Shown: positions 19,507 through 30,041, numbered from the stretch's first letter. The stretch: 64,000 nucleotides of DNA from Shewanella sp. HN-41 (GCF_000217915.1 NZ_AFOZ01000037.1:124001-188000); one strand, 5' to 3'. Numbers and translations are program-made. Notes: generated by a model from the sequence alone, not told the origin.

Positions 19507-19661
19507 AAACCTGCTTCTTATAGTAATTAATTATTTAGGTGATAACGGGGTTTAAATTAATGCCTAAGTTCCCGAATATCCGTATCACGACTCGTCCGCA
19601 ATGGCTAATGTTATCATCCAAACGCGCCATTGTTTCAGTGATGTTAAAACAAATAACACAA

Positions 19662-19679
19662 AAAGACAACGCTGTCATT
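19662..19679. promoter_or_regulatory. NagR operator upstream of nagP
   Basis: AAGACAACGCTGTCATTT, differing by one base in the left arm from the other copies in this locus (core TGACARCGYTGTCA). It lies about 155 bases before nagP. A LacI-type palindrome with central CG fits the NagR protein encoded at 38294. Confidence 0.85.
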
Positions 19680-19767
19680 TGTGATTTACTACTCGATTTT
19701 TCCTGACACCGGCATTTCATTCGCAACTAAAATCCTAATAAGGCATTAGTCATATCCAAGTTAATAA

Positions 19768-19798
19768 TAAGCCGCAGACACAAAATGCCTGCGGCTTA
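19768..19798 (-). terminator. Hairpin after nagX
   Basis: TAAGCCGCAG (19768-19777) pairs with CTGCGGCTTA (19789-19798), 24 bases beyond the nagX stop. On the minus strand it is followed by TTATTAA rather than a clean T-run. It probably closes the nagK-B-A-X unit. Confidence 0.65.
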
Positions 19799-19821
19799 CC
19801 GAGATAAATGGACCTAACAGG

Positions 19822-20976
19822 CTAAATTCGTACAAAAATATTGCGGCAATACAACCAATATAAGACCAGCCATTGCACCGCAAGCAAGCTGACAACCGCA
19901 GCTAACGCTTGAGCGCTTTCTGGCAAGGCCAGCACTAAGCCGCCAAACACGCTTTGGGCGATATATTTCCAATCCACTAAGCTCGACGCTAAGTAAATAA
20001 TGATGGCGTTCGTGCCTATCACCACAAAGAAAAATGCGGCTTTTTGCCACTTAAGCACATCGACTAAGGCATAGAATACCGCCAGCAGTACCATGCTCCA
20101 GCCCGACGTCACCAGCACAAATGAACTGGTCCACAGCTCTTTATTGACAGGAATGACACCATCTAGCAGCCAACCCAAGGCTAAGCAGACGCCACCCGCA
20201 GCGGCGAGTAATCCCACTTTGGCCCACTCACCTTGAGGATGGGATTTAACAATAAAGTGACCGACAAACACACCCGCTAACGCATTGACTACAGCGGGGA
20301 TTGTCGACAGTAAACCTTCAGGATCGAGTGTGCGTCCCTGATAACTCACGCCGGGCAATAAAATCGAATCGATATAGGCATTGATGGATTCCGTTGGCGA
20401 GAGCACGCCCGCCTGTCCACCGGAAAAAGGTAACCAAAGTTGTATTGCGCCGTAACCGAGCAAAATGCCCAAGGCGACGATAATTTGGGTTCGTAGACTC
20501 GTATGCCACACCAATAACGCGGCAAAGAACCATGCAAAGGCGATTCGACCTAACACACTGGCATAGCGAACCTTTTCAGGATCGGCAGGTGCGCCCGTTC
20601 CCCAACCGTGATTGTATAAAATACCCAGTAGCAGCAATAACAAGAGTCGTTTAATCCCGTGACGATACACAGGTAATCGCTCACTCAAGGGTAATTTATC
20701 TAACCGTTTGGGAGATAAACCTAAGGCTACACCTGAGAGGAAAATAAACAGCGGAAAGATCAAATCGTAAAATCGAAAGCCGTGCCATTGGCTATGGTGC
20801 ATCTGTTCATCACCCCATTGCCAACCGGCCCAGCCCGTTAAAATAAGCAAGCCACCAAACAGGGCCTCACCGCCCAAGATCCAAAACATATCGAAGCCGC
20901 GCAGTGCATCCAGCGACATCAACCTAGGCTTAGTCACTTTAATTGTTGCAGTCTCATTGGGGGCTGTCGTAGCCAT
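19822..20976 (-). CDS. nagX: NagX, DUF5009/acyltransferase-like membrane protein
   Basis: Polytopic inner membrane protein of 384 residues with about ten hydrophobic segments. It begins PRLMSLDALRGFDMFWILGGEAL, the signature shared with the catalytic domain of lysosomal heparan-alpha-glucosaminide N-acetyltransferase. In bacterial nag clusters this protein is called NagX; its biochemical role is unresolved, with transmembrane acetylation or transport of glucosamine proposed. It lies 140 bases downstream of nagA on the same strand, probably in one operon. Confidence 0.85.
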   Translation of the reverse strand: MATTAPNETATIKVTKPRLMSLDALRGFDMFWILGGEALFGGLLILTGWAGWQWGDEQMHHSQWHGFRFYDLIFPLFIFLSGVALGLSPKRLDKLPLSERLPVYRHGIKRLLLLLLLGILYNHGWGTGAPADPEKVRYASVLGRIAFAWFFAALLVWHTSLRTQIIVALGILLGYGAIQLWLPFSGGQAGVLSPTESINAYIDSILLPGVSYQGRTLDPEGLLSTIPAVVNALAGVFVGHFIVKSHPQGEWAKVGLLAAAGGVCLALGWLLDGVIPVNKELWTSSFVLVTSGWSMVLLAVFYALVDVLKWQKAAFFFVVIGTNAIIIYLASSLVDWKYIAQSVFGGLVLALPESAQALAAVVSLLAVQWLVLYWLYCRNIFVRI

Positions 20977-21115
20977 GCCATTATCCTTTATTATTGTTAT
21001 TCAACGATTTTTGCAAACTCGTTGTAAAAATACAGGCTGTACAATAAAAAAACTTAGCCCCTGTCATCAAAATACGACAAGGGCCAAGGTTAACGCTTTA
21101 CTGACTCAACGCACA

Positions 21116-22252
21116 CTAAGGGCGAACATAAACTGCATTTCCAGCAATATAGTTTGCCTGCACTTTGTTTTGCGCATCGAGCAAGACAAAATCGGCCCTA
21201 TGTCCCAGTGCTAAACGGCCAGCCTGCTGATCTATTCCGAGGAACTGCGCGGGATATAGTGCCGCCATTCTTAAGGCTTCCGCCAAAGGTAAACCTAACA
21301 AGCTCACGGTATTATTGACCGCAGTCACCATATCGAGCACACAGCCCGCCAGCTCACCTGTCACGGCATTTAATCTGTCACCGACTCTCAACACTCGAGT
21401 ACCAAAGAGCTCGAAGCTAGTCTCATCGTCCATACCAACTGGCGGCATTGCATCCGTGACTAACATTATCTTGCCCCTAGGTTTTGCCCGTAGTGCAACC
21501 TTTGCCGCAGCGGGATGCACGTGGTGACCATCGACAATCAAACCACACCAAGCGGTTTCACTCTCAATCGCCGCGCCAACCATGCCCGGCTCACGGGAAC
21601 CCAGTGGTGACATCGCATTATAAAGGTGCGTAAAGCCCGTCGCGCCTGCCGCTAATGCTGCAACAACTGTGTCATAATCGGCATTAGAATGACCCAAACA
21701 CACCTTAACGCCCGAGGCGACAAGCGTGCGGATCACCTCTGGCGACACATTCTCAGGCGCAAGCGTGACGACTTTAATCCCCAGATCTTGACGACAAAAT
21801 ACCGCGAGTTCAGCCTCGGTGATTTCGCGAATAAACCCCTGCGGATGTACACCTTTTTTAGGCACAGATAAATGTGGCCCTTCAAAATGTACCCCTAAAA
21901 CGCCAGCGCTGCCTTTGACTAAAGCCTCGGCCACCGCATCGGCCGCATTGACCATCACACTGACATCATCGGTAATAAGCGTAGGTAAAAATCCCGTCGT
22001 GCCAAAACGCGCATGGGCACGGCCGATAGTTTCAATGCAACTAACACTCGGATCGGCATTGAATAATGCCCCGCCGCCGCCGTTCACTTGCACATCGATA
22101 AAACCAGGCACCAGCGTTCCAACTTGGCGGATTTCCTTCGCGCCTGAGACGGTATCAAACGCCAGAATGTGCCCGTCTTCGACAGTCACAGGCACATCTT
22201 GATGGAAATACTCACCATCGAAAATACGCTCGGCGATCAAGGTGATTTTCAT
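21116..22252 (-). CDS. nagA: N-acetylglucosamine-6-phosphate deacetylase NagA
   Basis: Amidohydrolase of 378 residues that removes the acetyl group from GlcNAc-6-phosphate. Family motifs are in order: GFIDVQVNGGGG (about 52-63), the metal-ligand FEGPHLS, CLGHSNADY, FTHLYNAMSP, and VTDAMPPVG with the catalytic aspartate. It lies between nagB-II (56-base gap) and nagX and works with them to give fructose-6-phosphate. Confidence 0.93.
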   Translation of the reverse strand: MKITLIAERIFDGEYFHQDVPVTVEDGHILAFDTVSGAKEIRQVGTLVPGFIDVQVNGGGGALFNADPSVSCIETIGRAHARFGTTGFLPTLITDDVSVMVNAADAVAEALVKGSAGVLGVHFEGPHLSVPKKGVHPQGFIREITEAELAVFCRQDLGIKVVTLAPENVSPEVIRTLVASGVKVCLGHSNADYDTVVAALAAGATGFTHLYNAMSPLGSREPGMVGAAIESETAWCGLIVDGHHVHPAAAKVALRAKPRGKIMLVTDAMPPVGMDDETSFELFGTRVLRVGDRLNAVTGELAGCVLDMVTAVNNTVSLLGLPLAEALRMAALYPAQFLGIDQQAGRLALGHRADFVLLDAQNKVQANYIAGNAVYVRP

Positions 22253-22307
22253 CGCAAACCTCTTTCAATAAATAACACGGGTAGCTTAAGGCTTAAATTT
22301 AGGCAGC

Positions 22308-23306
22308 TTAGAGCGTTTGGGTCACTTTTTTAAGTCCAGCCGGTTGATCGGGATCGATACCACGGGCGATCGCAACCGCAGCCACGTCGATATAGAAACG
22401 TTGTAATAAGGCTAACGGCGCCACACGGGGGTGAATATCGGTGGAGGTTTGATTCAGATGCACTAAATCGGCACCGCGTTGGCTCACGTTTTCAATCTGT
22501 TCGATGTGGCTAGCGTAGGATTCATCGCCAATACATACATCGACGATAGTGAGTTTTTTCTCAACTAAGGTCACAGGGCCGTGGAGGAACTCGGCGCTGC
22601 TGAATGCTTCGGCATGGATTGAACACACTTCTTTCAACTTAAGCGCGATTTCCTTAGATACCGCATAACCTAAACCACGGCCGAGTACGACTAAGTTCTT
22701 CACGTCGGCAACGGATTCAGGCGTGAGTTGTGGCTCAGCGTCCACCGCCGTTTGCAGCGCTTGGGGTAAAGAAGCAACGGCGCTAGCAAGCGATGCGCTT
22801 TGAGTCCAAGCGGCGGCAAGTTGTAAAATCGCCGACAAGGTCGCGAGGTAACTCTTAGTTGCGGCAACCGCTTTTTCTTCGCCAGCACGTAAAGGCACAA
22901 CAACATCAACGATATCTTTAATCGGTGCGGTTTCATCATTGACTAAGGCAACACAGAAAGCGCCAGCATTTTTTGCCATCCGCGCCTGGGCCAAAATATC
23001 AGGGCTACGGCCAGATTGTGAAATCACAATCACTAATGCGCCTTCGAGTTTCAAGGTCTTACCATACACACTCGCCACTGAAGGGGCGGCGGCAAAGGTC
23101 GGTATGCCCGCTTCGATTTCAAATAAGTACTTAGCGAAAACACCCGCATGATCCGATGAGCCTCGACCAACGATCATCACGAAACGGGGATCGAAGGCAC
23201 GCAGTTTTTCACCTAACTGCTGCATGATTTCAACGTTAGCTTCTAACTGACCAGCGATTTTTTGCGGTGCGGTGCGAGCTTCTTGCTCCATAATAGTGTT
23301 TGTCAT
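22308..23306 (-). CDS. nagB2: Glucosamine-6-phosphate deaminase, SIS-type NagB-II
   Basis: Two-SIS-domain deaminase/isomerase of 332 residues converting glucosamine-6-phosphate to fructose-6-phosphate. The MxQEAR N-terminal motif (IMEQEARTAPQ), the first SIS motif VMIVGRGSSDHAG and the second NLVVLGRGLGYAVSKE match the GlmS-like isomerase family rather than classical NagB. I place the start at 23306 behind AAGGT; the frame reaches 23327 and would overlap nagK. It follows nagK directly in the operon. Confidence 0.9.
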   Translation of the reverse strand: MTNTIMEQEARTAPQKIAGQLEANVEIMQQLGEKLRAFDPRFVMIVGRGSSDHAGVFAKYLFEIEAGIPTFAAAPSVASVYGKTLKLEGALVIVISQSGRSPDILAQARMAKNAGAFCVALVNDETAPIKDIVDVVVPLRAGEEKAVAATKSYLATLSAILQLAAAWTQSASLASAVASLPQALQTAVDAEPQLTPESVADVKNLVVLGRGLGYAVSKEIALKLKEVCSIHAEAFSSAEFLHGPVTLVEKKLTIVDVCIGDESYASHIEQIENVSQRGADLVHLNQTSTDIHPRVAPLALLQRFYIDVAAVAIARGIDPDQPAGLKKVTQTL

Positions 23307-23323
23307 GTCTTTTACCTTCAGGT

Positions 23324-24259
23324 TCAAATACAGGATTTGGCTTCAGTGCCTATTTGCACTGACAACGACTTATTAAATTCTTGCTGGGCGAAATACATAG
23401 CACCGAGTTCGGGTGGTGCTAAGGTTTCTGAAATCCTGGCAACCACATCGGCACCGAGCCAAGCTTGTAAAGGCTCAGCAAGGCCACCGATCATCGAAAA
23501 ACGCACCGGATTTAGGCTAAATAACTTACGCGCCATGTCGCTAATATAATCTGCGCCCTCTTGCACTATGGCAGTCGCAACGGCATCACCATCATTGGCG
23601 CAATCGAGCACACTTCTGGCTAATGCGGCGTAGCAACTTGATGATTTACCTGCTAGATTTTCGACAATCCCGAGTGCATCGGTGACGTTAAAGTAATTAA
23701 GCAGTATATCGGTTAATCGGGTCGGCGCGGCAAAACCATCGAGTGCTAACAACACGTGTTCGGCGGCTTTTAATCCAAGCCAAGCACCGCTGCCCTTATC
23801 GCCTAATGCAAAACCATAGCCGCCAATACTCAAGCTGGTATCACCAACATGGGCATAACCGCAAGAGCCAGTGCCCGTGATGATCACGGCGCCATCGGCA
23901 CCGCGGTGGGCACCAATACAAGCCGTATGCAGATCTGTGGTGACATACATGGCCGCAAAAGGATGCTGCCAGTTGATCACGTCTTGATATAACCTAGGGA
24001 CATTGACGCCAGCAAGACCAAGACCCGCCACCAGCAAGTGACTATCGCTCTCGTTCATGCCCGCATCCAGCAACGCCAGGCGAGTCGATGCTTCAATGGA
24101 TTCAAATGTTTGTGCAAGACCATGCAGTGGATTTGCGCGTCCAGCAACACCTGTCCCTAAAACGGTACCGTCTGCGCAGTAGATGGTGGCGCGACATTTG
24201 CTGCCGCCGCCATCGACACCTATAAACAGTTGTTGCTCTTTTGTCTGGACTAACCCCAT
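23324..24259 (-). CDS. nagK: N-acetylglucosamine kinase NagK (BadF/BadG family)
   Basis: ATPase-fold sugar kinase of about 311 residues that phosphorylates cytoplasmic GlcNAc. The phosphate-binding motif is FIGVDGGGSKCRATIY near residue 13, followed by GAVIITGTGSCGYAH and GDKGSGAWLG. This is the BadF/BadG-type kinase of Shewanella nag clusters, unrelated to E. coli NagK of the ROK family. The start at 24259 has AGAGGGG just upstream; a GTG five codons earlier is possible. It is first in nagK-nagB2-nagA-nagX, with a NagR palindrome about 100 bases upstream. Confidence 0.88.
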   Translation of the reverse strand: MGLVQTKEQQLFIGVDGGGSKCRATIYCADGTVLGTGVAGRANPLHGLAQTFESIEASTRLALLDAGMNESDSHLLVAGLGLAGVNVPRLYQDVINWQHPFAAMYVTTDLHTACIGAHRGADGAVIITGTGSCGYAHVGDTSLSIGGYGFALGDKGSGAWLGLKAAEHVLLALDGFAAPTRLTDILLNYFNVTDALGIVENLAGKSSSCYAALARSVLDCANDGDAVATAIVQEGADYISDMARKLFSLNPVRFSMIGGLAEPLQAWLGADVVARISETLAPPELGAMYFAQQEFNKSLSVQIGTEAKSCI

Positions 24260-24354
24260 GACACCCCTCTTCACCTATCAATGCAGCGCTACCGTTGCTT
24301 ATTATTTGCCGTTAATACAGCGCTCAATTTTAGTTAACTCAATGTTACAGCAAA

Positions 24355-24372
24355 AATGACAGCGTTGTCATT
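24355..24372. promoter_or_regulatory. NagR operator upstream of nagK
   Basis: AATGACAGCGTTGTCATT, a near-perfect 18-base palindrome with a central CG. It lies 98 bases before nagK and just past the 3' end of the chitobiase gene, so it probably controls nagK-nagB2-nagA-nagX. Confidence 0.88.
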
Positions 24373-24481
24373 TACTTTTTTAAATGATTTATGATCTAAA
24401 CTCAAATTTAGGAAATCACTGACACAGAAAAACAAAAAGGCTGCATTTTATTATTAAAATACAGCCAGATACAAAACCGAT

Positions 24482-27163
24482 TTAGTCAACGATTAAACTT
24501 CGGCCTTTACGAATACCATCGGCAGCAATGGCGCGGATCTCAATCGGTGCAGTAACCGCCTGCCCCGCTTGATAAGCTTGCCATTGGCCATTGAGGCTAC
24601 GGTATTCGAGTTTAAGGCCGGGATAGGCGATATTAGCAAACAGTTTACCGTCACGGATCTCGGCGCCGACCGTCGGTACGCGATAATCAATCCCCGCTTT
24701 ATCTAGCTTGATAAACTCTTTATGGCCTAAAGTATTCGCGAGTTGTTGCCAATCTTTTGCCTGTGCATCACGCATGGCTAAGGTAAAAGCGCCCGAACTT
24801 TGGTTATACACAGCGCCTTGATATTGATAGGGCACTTCCCACGCGGCTTGATGCCAAGCACGCTCGGCTAACATCAACAAACGCGGGAACACCATGTATT
24901 CAAGCGTATCGTCACTGCGGATCGACTCGCTCCAAACCTGCCCTTGCAAGCCAGTAAAAGGTTTACCTTTCTCCCTTGGACCCGAGACTTTGTTACCCGC
25001 CCCATCGAGTTTTATTCTGTCATCTGCTTCGAACGGCTGATGTTGAATATCGGTCCATTGCTCGGCATTGGCGGCCAAGTTGTCTGGCATAAAGCTAAAG
25101 ACTTTATGGCTGTTGGTCGCGCGACTCGCCCAGTAATAGCCATGCTCCTTAGGATCGGCCTCATAGGGGAAGTCAAAGTACAACACCTCAGGATTAGAGA
25201 GCACGGTTTCCCAACCAAGATTCGCCTGCTGATTAGCGCGCTCATGACCTTTATGGGCAATCACATCCCAAATATTGGACTGCACCTTAGCAGGCATATT
25301 CTCAGGGCGAACATGGCTCATGCCATCGCTCCACCCCGCAGCTTCAATACCTTTATTCGCCAACTGATTTGAAATCCGCTCAATAAAATAAGCGCCTAAG
25401 TCATCTATCGACTTAACGCCTTTATCGTTATTGGCGACAAATGCTAAACATTGGGGTGATTGTTTCCAAGCTCCCGCCGTTTCATCGGCACCAATGTGGT
25501 AACGCGTCAATGGTTGACCCGCGGCTTGGTGTAACTTGGCAATCTCATCAATCACTTTATCGACAAACTGATAGGTCGATTCCATGCAGACGTTTAGCGT
25601 GTTGTCGTCGTAATACTGCACCGAGGAATAAACGGTTTTATCGTCGGCATCCGAGAGCAGATAAGTCTTAGCCTCTGCGGTTTTTCCTTCGGTGAGTAAT
25701 TTACGGTAGCGCGCATCCATCGCTTTAATCGCCGCGCGGCTATGACCCGGCATATCCATCGATGGGATCACCTGAATTTGCCGCGCAGATGCATATTGGA
25801 GAATATCGATATAATCTTGTTTGGTGTAATAGCCATTGACGCTAGTATCGCCAAACGGCCCACTGCCTAACTGCGGTAATAAGCAGGTATTTTCATCTAA
25901 ATCATGGCAACGTTTACTGCCAATGTCGGTTAATTCAGGCAGACCATCGATTTCTAAACGCCAACCTTCATCGTCAGCCATGTGCAAATGCAGCTTATTG
26001 AGCTTATAAGCCGCCATTTGGTCGAGCAAATCCAGCAACAATTGTTTGCTGTGGAAATTGCGTGCTACATCGATGTGCATACCACGGAACGGATAGCGTG
26101 GGCTGTCTTCAATGGTCATGGCATTGACTTTCAGCGAATTCACATCCACAAGGCTTGCTAATGATGACAAACCGTAAGAGAGGCCCGCCGCATCGTTGGC
26201 AGCGATCACAATTTCAGTTGGCTGAATATCTAAGCGATAACTGCCCTCATCCCCTTTTTGGCTGGCAAATTTCACCGTAATGCCACTCGCAGATTCAGCT
26301 ACACCCAGGCGAGCTAAACGTGCCACCGCCGCCGCAACTTGACTCTTTTGCTCTGGGTTATCTTGCTGATATTCGAGCTTAATACCACCAGCAAGGGATA
26401 CTGGTGTATCGGTTGAATGGAGCTTCACCTTTTGTGGCGTTGGGATAATGGTATCCACAGCCAAGGCGGCATCTTCGCTCACTGCTTGATTATTGATAAA
26501 TAACTGTGCGGCATCGGCTGGCGCGAGTTTATCCGTTTCAGTGCGTTGATATTGGGTTTTAAAATTCGTAAACCCTTCAACATACGGACGCGTCTCTAAA
26601 CCCGTTTCAGCATCTTTACCCACTTGAGTGCTGGCGATAATGACGGGTTCTAATCCGTTTGCAGTGAGGTAATAGTTTGGCATAGCGTCGGTTTCAGCCA
26701 ATTGCCACGGCTCACCACGGAACGTCAGTTGCTTTTTCTCGCCCTTAACAAATCCCTTAAAAGCGGCCGTTGGCGTAATACGATGTAAATCGCCTTTAAC
26801 GTGCGTTATCGTCAATTCACCGCTTTCAACCGATTGCACTGGGCGCATTTGGCTTAAATAAATTTCCCAATCCTGGCTGGCTAAATCCATACCGGGCACG
26901 AAATCAATTTGAGCGACAAAACAGCGACCATCGGCTTTATCTTTTAGGCACTTATCATCTGGCACATTGGTCACAACACGGTAAGTTACGACTAACGAAT
27001 CCCCGAGTTGTTGTAACTGCACTTGAGTTAATGCGTCCTGAACTTGCTGTGTTTGAGCCACAGCCTTATCGGCTGACGCTGCGGAAGGCGTCACAGGCGC
27101 CTCGGAACAGGCCGTTAATCCTAAAGCCAGTAAAATGGCGCTTGCTGAAAGTGTTTTTTTCAT
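24482..27163 (-). CDS. Beta-N-acetylhexosaminidase (chitobiase), GH20 lipoprotein
   Basis: Glycoside hydrolase family 20 enzyme of 893 residues that releases GlcNAc from chitobiose and chito-oligosaccharides. A lipobox (ALGLTAC) puts the acylated cysteine at residue 19, so it is membrane-anchored outside the cytoplasm. Domains in order: an N-terminal chitobiase domain (about 45-230), GH20b (250-350), the catalytic barrel from PRYPFRGMHIDVARN (about 352) with the catalytic pair in YHIGADETAG, and a C-terminal Ig-like domain. It follows the chemoreceptor gene by 28 bases, so it is third in that operon. Confidence 0.92.
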   Translation of the reverse strand: MKKTLSASAILLALGLTACSEAPVTPSAASADKAVAQTQQVQDALTQVQLQQLGDSLVVTYRVVTNVPDDKCLKDKADGRCFVAQIDFVPGMDLASQDWEIYLSQMRPVQSVESGELTITHVKGDLHRITPTAAFKGFVKGEKKQLTFRGEPWQLAETDAMPNYYLTANGLEPVIIASTQVGKDAETGLETRPYVEGFTNFKTQYQRTETDKLAPADAAQLFINNQAVSEDAALAVDTIIPTPQKVKLHSTDTPVSLAGGIKLEYQQDNPEQKSQVAAAVARLARLGVAESASGITVKFASQKGDEGSYRLDIQPTEIVIAANDAAGLSYGLSSLASLVDVNSLKVNAMTIEDSPRYPFRGMHIDVARNFHSKQLLLDLLDQMAAYKLNKLHLHMADDEGWRLEIDGLPELTDIGSKRCHDLDENTCLLPQLGSGPFGDTSVNGYYTKQDYIDILQYASARQIQVIPSMDMPGHSRAAIKAMDARYRKLLTEGKTAEAKTYLLSDADDKTVYSSVQYYDDNTLNVCMESTYQFVDKVIDEIAKLHQAAGQPLTRYHIGADETAGAWKQSPQCLAFVANNDKGVKSIDDLGAYFIERISNQLANKGIEAAGWSDGMSHVRPENMPAKVQSNIWDVIAHKGHERANQQANLGWETVLSNPEVLYFDFPYEADPKEHGYYWASRATNSHKVFSFMPDNLAANAEQWTDIQHQPFEADDRIKLDGAGNKVSGPREKGKPFTGLQGQVWSESIRSDDTLEYMVFPRLLMLAERAWHQAAWEVPYQYQGAVYNQSSGAFTLAMRDAQAKDWQQLANTLGHKEFIKLDKAGIDYRVPTVGAEIRDGKLFANIAYPGLKLEYRSLNGQWQAYQAGQAVTAPIEIRAIAADGIRKGRSLIVD

Positions 27164-27191
27164 GATTATCCTTATCTAGCTCCAGAAATGG

Positions 27192-28679
27192 CTACAATCT
27201 GAAGGAAGTTACTAACGTCCGCAGTCTTTCCCCTTGGTGAAACAGTCGCTCGCTCGAGTGCGCTAAGTGCTCGCTATCGAGTGAGGCTGAACCTGAGACA
27301 TTGGCAAGATCATTTAACGTACGAGAAATCGCTTCGGTGACGCAGGTTTGCTCCTGCGCCGCATGGGAAACTTCGATATTCATATTACTGATATTTGAGA
27401 CTAAATCAGTCACTTTAGTGAGCACTAACTTAATTTCTTCCGAGCGGCTTACGCCCTGAGTCGAGAGGGCTTGGCTCGCTTGCATCACAGTGACCGTTTC
27501 GGCCACTCGGCTCTGAACCTGCTGGATCATTTTCTGGATCTCACCTGTGGCTTGTTGGGTTCGGCTCGCCAGAGTGCGCACTTCGTCGGCGACCACGGCA
27601 AAACCGCGCCCTTGTTCACCCGCCCTTGCCGCTTCGATAGCAGCATTAAGCGCCAGTAAGTTGGTCTGTTCGGCAATGCTGTTGATCACCACGACCACTT
27701 CATCAATCTTTTGCGTTTCTTGCTGTAGCTGTGAAACGGACAGTGCCGAACGGGCTAGTTCAGATGCCAGCTTGCGGGTAATGTCTAGTCCAGAATCGAA
27801 CTGCCGCTGACTGTCATCGACCGCTTTATCGGCCTGACTCGCCGCATCCGCGGTGCGTTTGGCATTAATCGCAACTTCGTTAGCACTGGCGCTCAGCTGA
27901 GTCACCGCAGTCACTGCGGCCTCGGTTTCTTTTAGTTGGGTTTGCACGCGATCATTGTTGGTTTGCGACAGCGACCCCAGCGCTTTGGCATCGCCCAGTA
28001 ATTGTCCTGAGGTTTCGTGCACTCTGGAAATCGTGCCATGGATTTGCTCTACAAAACCATTAAATGCCTTAGCAAGCTGACCAATCTCATCCTGACTCTC
28101 AACGGGTAATCTGTGGCATAAATCGCCGTCACCACTGGCAATTTCTTCCATGGCGTGGACCACATTCTCCAGTGGATTAATCACTAAACGTTTAAGAATA
28201 ATGAAGATAACAATTAAACTGCCACCGAGAATTAACAGCGCCTGCAAGAAATAACCTAAGAGTAAATCAGACAACTGAGCGCGAATTGGTAACATAGAAA
28301 ACTGAATGGCCAATTGGCCCGTCGAATTACCTTGGTCAGCAAAGTGAATGTCACGTTTCACCAGATGCTCATCGGCTACCGTTTGAGCCTGTTGACTCTC
28401 GGCTAACACTTTACCGCGATGGTCGCTCACGACGATATGATAAATCTGCGCAGATTTAAGCATCACAGATAACACGGCTTGGATTTGTTCGTAATCGTAG
28501 GTGAAGATGGGCTGCGCCATGGTGACTTGCAAATTGGCGACGGTATTGTCTTCAAACTCAGTTTCACTGGCAGTAAGCTTATCGCTCGCCAACCAGTAAG
28601 ATGCGCCGAACAAAACGCTGACAATCATGAAAATCGCTGCTGCTAATCCAATCTGTACTTTTAAGGCTAATGTTTTCAT
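27192..28679 (-). CDS. Methyl-accepting chemotaxis protein of the nag locus
   Basis: Chemoreceptor of 495 residues. A membrane segment at about 8-30, a periplasmic sensor domain (30-140), a second segment near 142-165, a HAMP domain (165-220) and a signalling domain follow. The hairpin tip [20 protein letters not shown] is intact, so it should couple to CheA/CheW. The ATG overlaps the stop of the preceding solute-binding gene by one base (TAATG), which implies translational coupling. The pairing suggests chemotaxis toward chitin breakdown products, possibly through the binding protein. Confidence 0.88.
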   Translation of the reverse strand: MKTLALKVQIGLAAAIFMIVSVLFGASYWLASDKLTASETEFEDNTVANLQVTMAQPIFTYDYEQIQAVLSVMLKSAQIYHIVVSDHRGKVLAESQQAQTVADEHLVKRDIHFADQGNSTGQLAIQFSMLPIRAQLSDLLLGYFLQALLILGGSLIVIFIILKRLVINPLENVVHAMEEIASGDGDLCHRLPVESQDEIGQLAKAFNGFVEQIHGTISRVHETSGQLLGDAKALGSLSQTNNDRVQTQLKETEAAVTAVTQLSASANEVAINAKRTADAASQADKAVDDSQRQFDSGLDITRKLASELARSALSVSQLQQETQKIDEVVVVINSIAEQTNLLALNAAIEAARAGEQGRGFAVVADEVRTLASRTQQATGEIQKMIQQVQSRVAETVTVMQASQALSTQGVSRSEEIKLVLTKVTDLVSNISNMNIEVSHAAQEQTCVTEAISRTLNDLANVSGSASLDSEHLAHSSERLFHQGERLRTLVTSFRL

Positions 28680-29755
28680 TATTTTGCACCTTGCATACTA
28701 AAAAGATCTAACCATAGTTCTTTGCGTTCTATTGGTGTTAACGGACTTAAATCTGGCGTATCGAGACGGATAATGACCCGTTGTTCAAACTTAGCCTCGC
28801 GGTACAGTTGCTCAATTTTGAGCTCTCGATTGAACATCTCATCGAAGGAGCCATCGCGGATCATACTTTCCAGCCCAGCCAAAATGGCCGCCGCGAGTTC
28901 GGGGCGCTTAGGGGACACAAAGAAATAAGCCGGCGAGCGATATTGCAACAGAATATGGCTATCGACCTTAAGAGCGGGATCGGGGTGACTTGCGAGTTCG
29001 TCGCCAATTTCCTGGGCGCCGAGGGCAAGATAATCGAAACGCCCGCCTTCTAACATGGGGTATAAATTGGTGTATTGATAACTCGTGACGACGGGTAATC
29101 CATTGGTCTCTAGAATCGTGGCATCGGGCCAATAACGATTTTGCCCCGCCTTTAACTGCCTAAAATCCGCCACGGTTCTCACATTGGCAAATCGCGTTTC
29201 ATCCGCTTTGCGGATAATCAGCAGTCGATTACCGAGTAGCCCTTTAAACAATGGAATGCGCACGGGTAGCACAGTTTCTTCTAATTCTTTTGAGGTCATG
29301 CTCCAAAACACATCGACCGTACCTGCCAGAGCTTCTTCCACCTTGCGCTTTTGATTCATCTGAGTCGACATTTGCTGCACTTGATAGTCGCTATCCGAGC
29401 GGCGCAGCGCTTCCTTAAGCAAATTTAGCTGCCAAGTCTGCTGTATGGTGGTGACGATTGTTTTTGAAATCGGTGCCTGAGTGTGAGAAGCGTCAGACTT
29501 AATGGAGCCAGAGAAGCCAGAATTAGAGTTTGAATTTGAATTAGAGTTAGCGGCGATATGACTTGAGGCGATATCGGCGGCAAACACTTTGAAGGATGAG
29601 GCCGTCGAAATCCCCGTCAGAGCCATGATAAACAGTGACCAGCAAACAGCTCGTTGAGTGATGACGAGTATGGTCGTTAGTGTAAAAACATGACGAATGA
29701 CACTCGCCATATCCGTCGCAATGACGCGCATCGCAGCCGTTAAATGAATCGCCAT
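28679..29755 (-). CDS. Periplasmic solute-binding (SBP_bac_3-like) protein
   Basis: Extracytoplasmic binding-protein fold of 358 residues, from about residue 95 ([20 protein letters not shown]) to the end. The N-terminal 60 residues are unusually long and hydrophobic in patches, and a Ser-Asn repeat follows at about 72-81. There are no transporter permease genes nearby. It is translationally coupled to the chemoreceptor and probably serves as its ligand-presenting partner. The start is uncertain: an internal methionine near residue 44 would give a more ordinary signal peptide. Confidence 0.75.
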   Translation of the reverse strand: MAIHLTAAMRVIATDMASVIRHVFTLTTILVITQRAVCWSLFIMALTGISTASSFKVFAADIASSHIAANSNSNSNSNSGFSGSIKSDASHTQAPISKTIVTTIQQTWQLNLLKEALRRSDSDYQVQQMSTQMNQKRKVEEALAGTVDVFWSMTSKELEETVLPVRIPLFKGLLGNRLLIIRKADETRFANVRTVADFRQLKAGQNRYWPDATILETNGLPVVTSYQYTNLYPMLEGGRFDYLALGAQEIGDELASHPDPALKVDSHILLQYRSPAYFFVSPKRPELAAAILAGLESMIRDGSFDEMFNRELKIEQLYREAKFEQRVIIRLDTPDLSPLTPIERKELWLDLFSMQGAK

Positions 29756-29867
29756 AAATTGCAGCCTCTTTTTATTATCTGGTTTTTACCAGTGAGTTTT
29801 ATTTATCTATGCCGCTAACGTTCAAATGCTGAGGTAGGCAGTTGAGTAATCCCGTAAAAACATCCTA

Positions 29868-29902
29868 AAAAAATGGCTGGGCACTGCTTACAGTACCCAG
29901 CC
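29868..29902 (-). terminator. Terminator-like hairpin in the leader of the binding-protein operon
   Basis: On the minus strand GGCTGGGTACTG pairs with CAGTGCCCAGCC around TAAG, followed by ATTTTTTTAGG. This is a well-formed intrinsic terminator. It lies between a NagR operator (30044) and the first gene (29755), so it would act as an attenuator or end a short leader RNA. Confidence 0.7.
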
Positions 29903-30040
29903 CACGCTAGTTTCTGGGGAGAGACTATCAAAATATCAAAGACAAACGTATCGCCGCCCGACAGCAATACTCCTGCCAAACACATGATAAGGAGACCTCA
30001 TCCTCTCATGCAGACCTTACAAACAACGTATCACACAAGC
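29903..30040 (-). ncRNA. Possible short leader RNA ending at the attenuator-like hairpin
   Basis: About 140 bases between the NagR operator and the terminator hairpin. There is no supported ORF: a 56-codon frame crosses the hairpin but lacks a ribosome binding site on this strand. If transcription starts near the operator, it would give a short NagR-controlled RNA. This is inferred from layout only. Confidence 0.3.
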
Positions 30041-30041
30041 A

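Noticed and set aside
29816-29990. 56-codon minus-strand ORF (MCLAGVLLSGG...) in the chemoreceptor operon leader
   Set aside because: It lacks a ribosome binding site on its strand and runs through the terminator stem.
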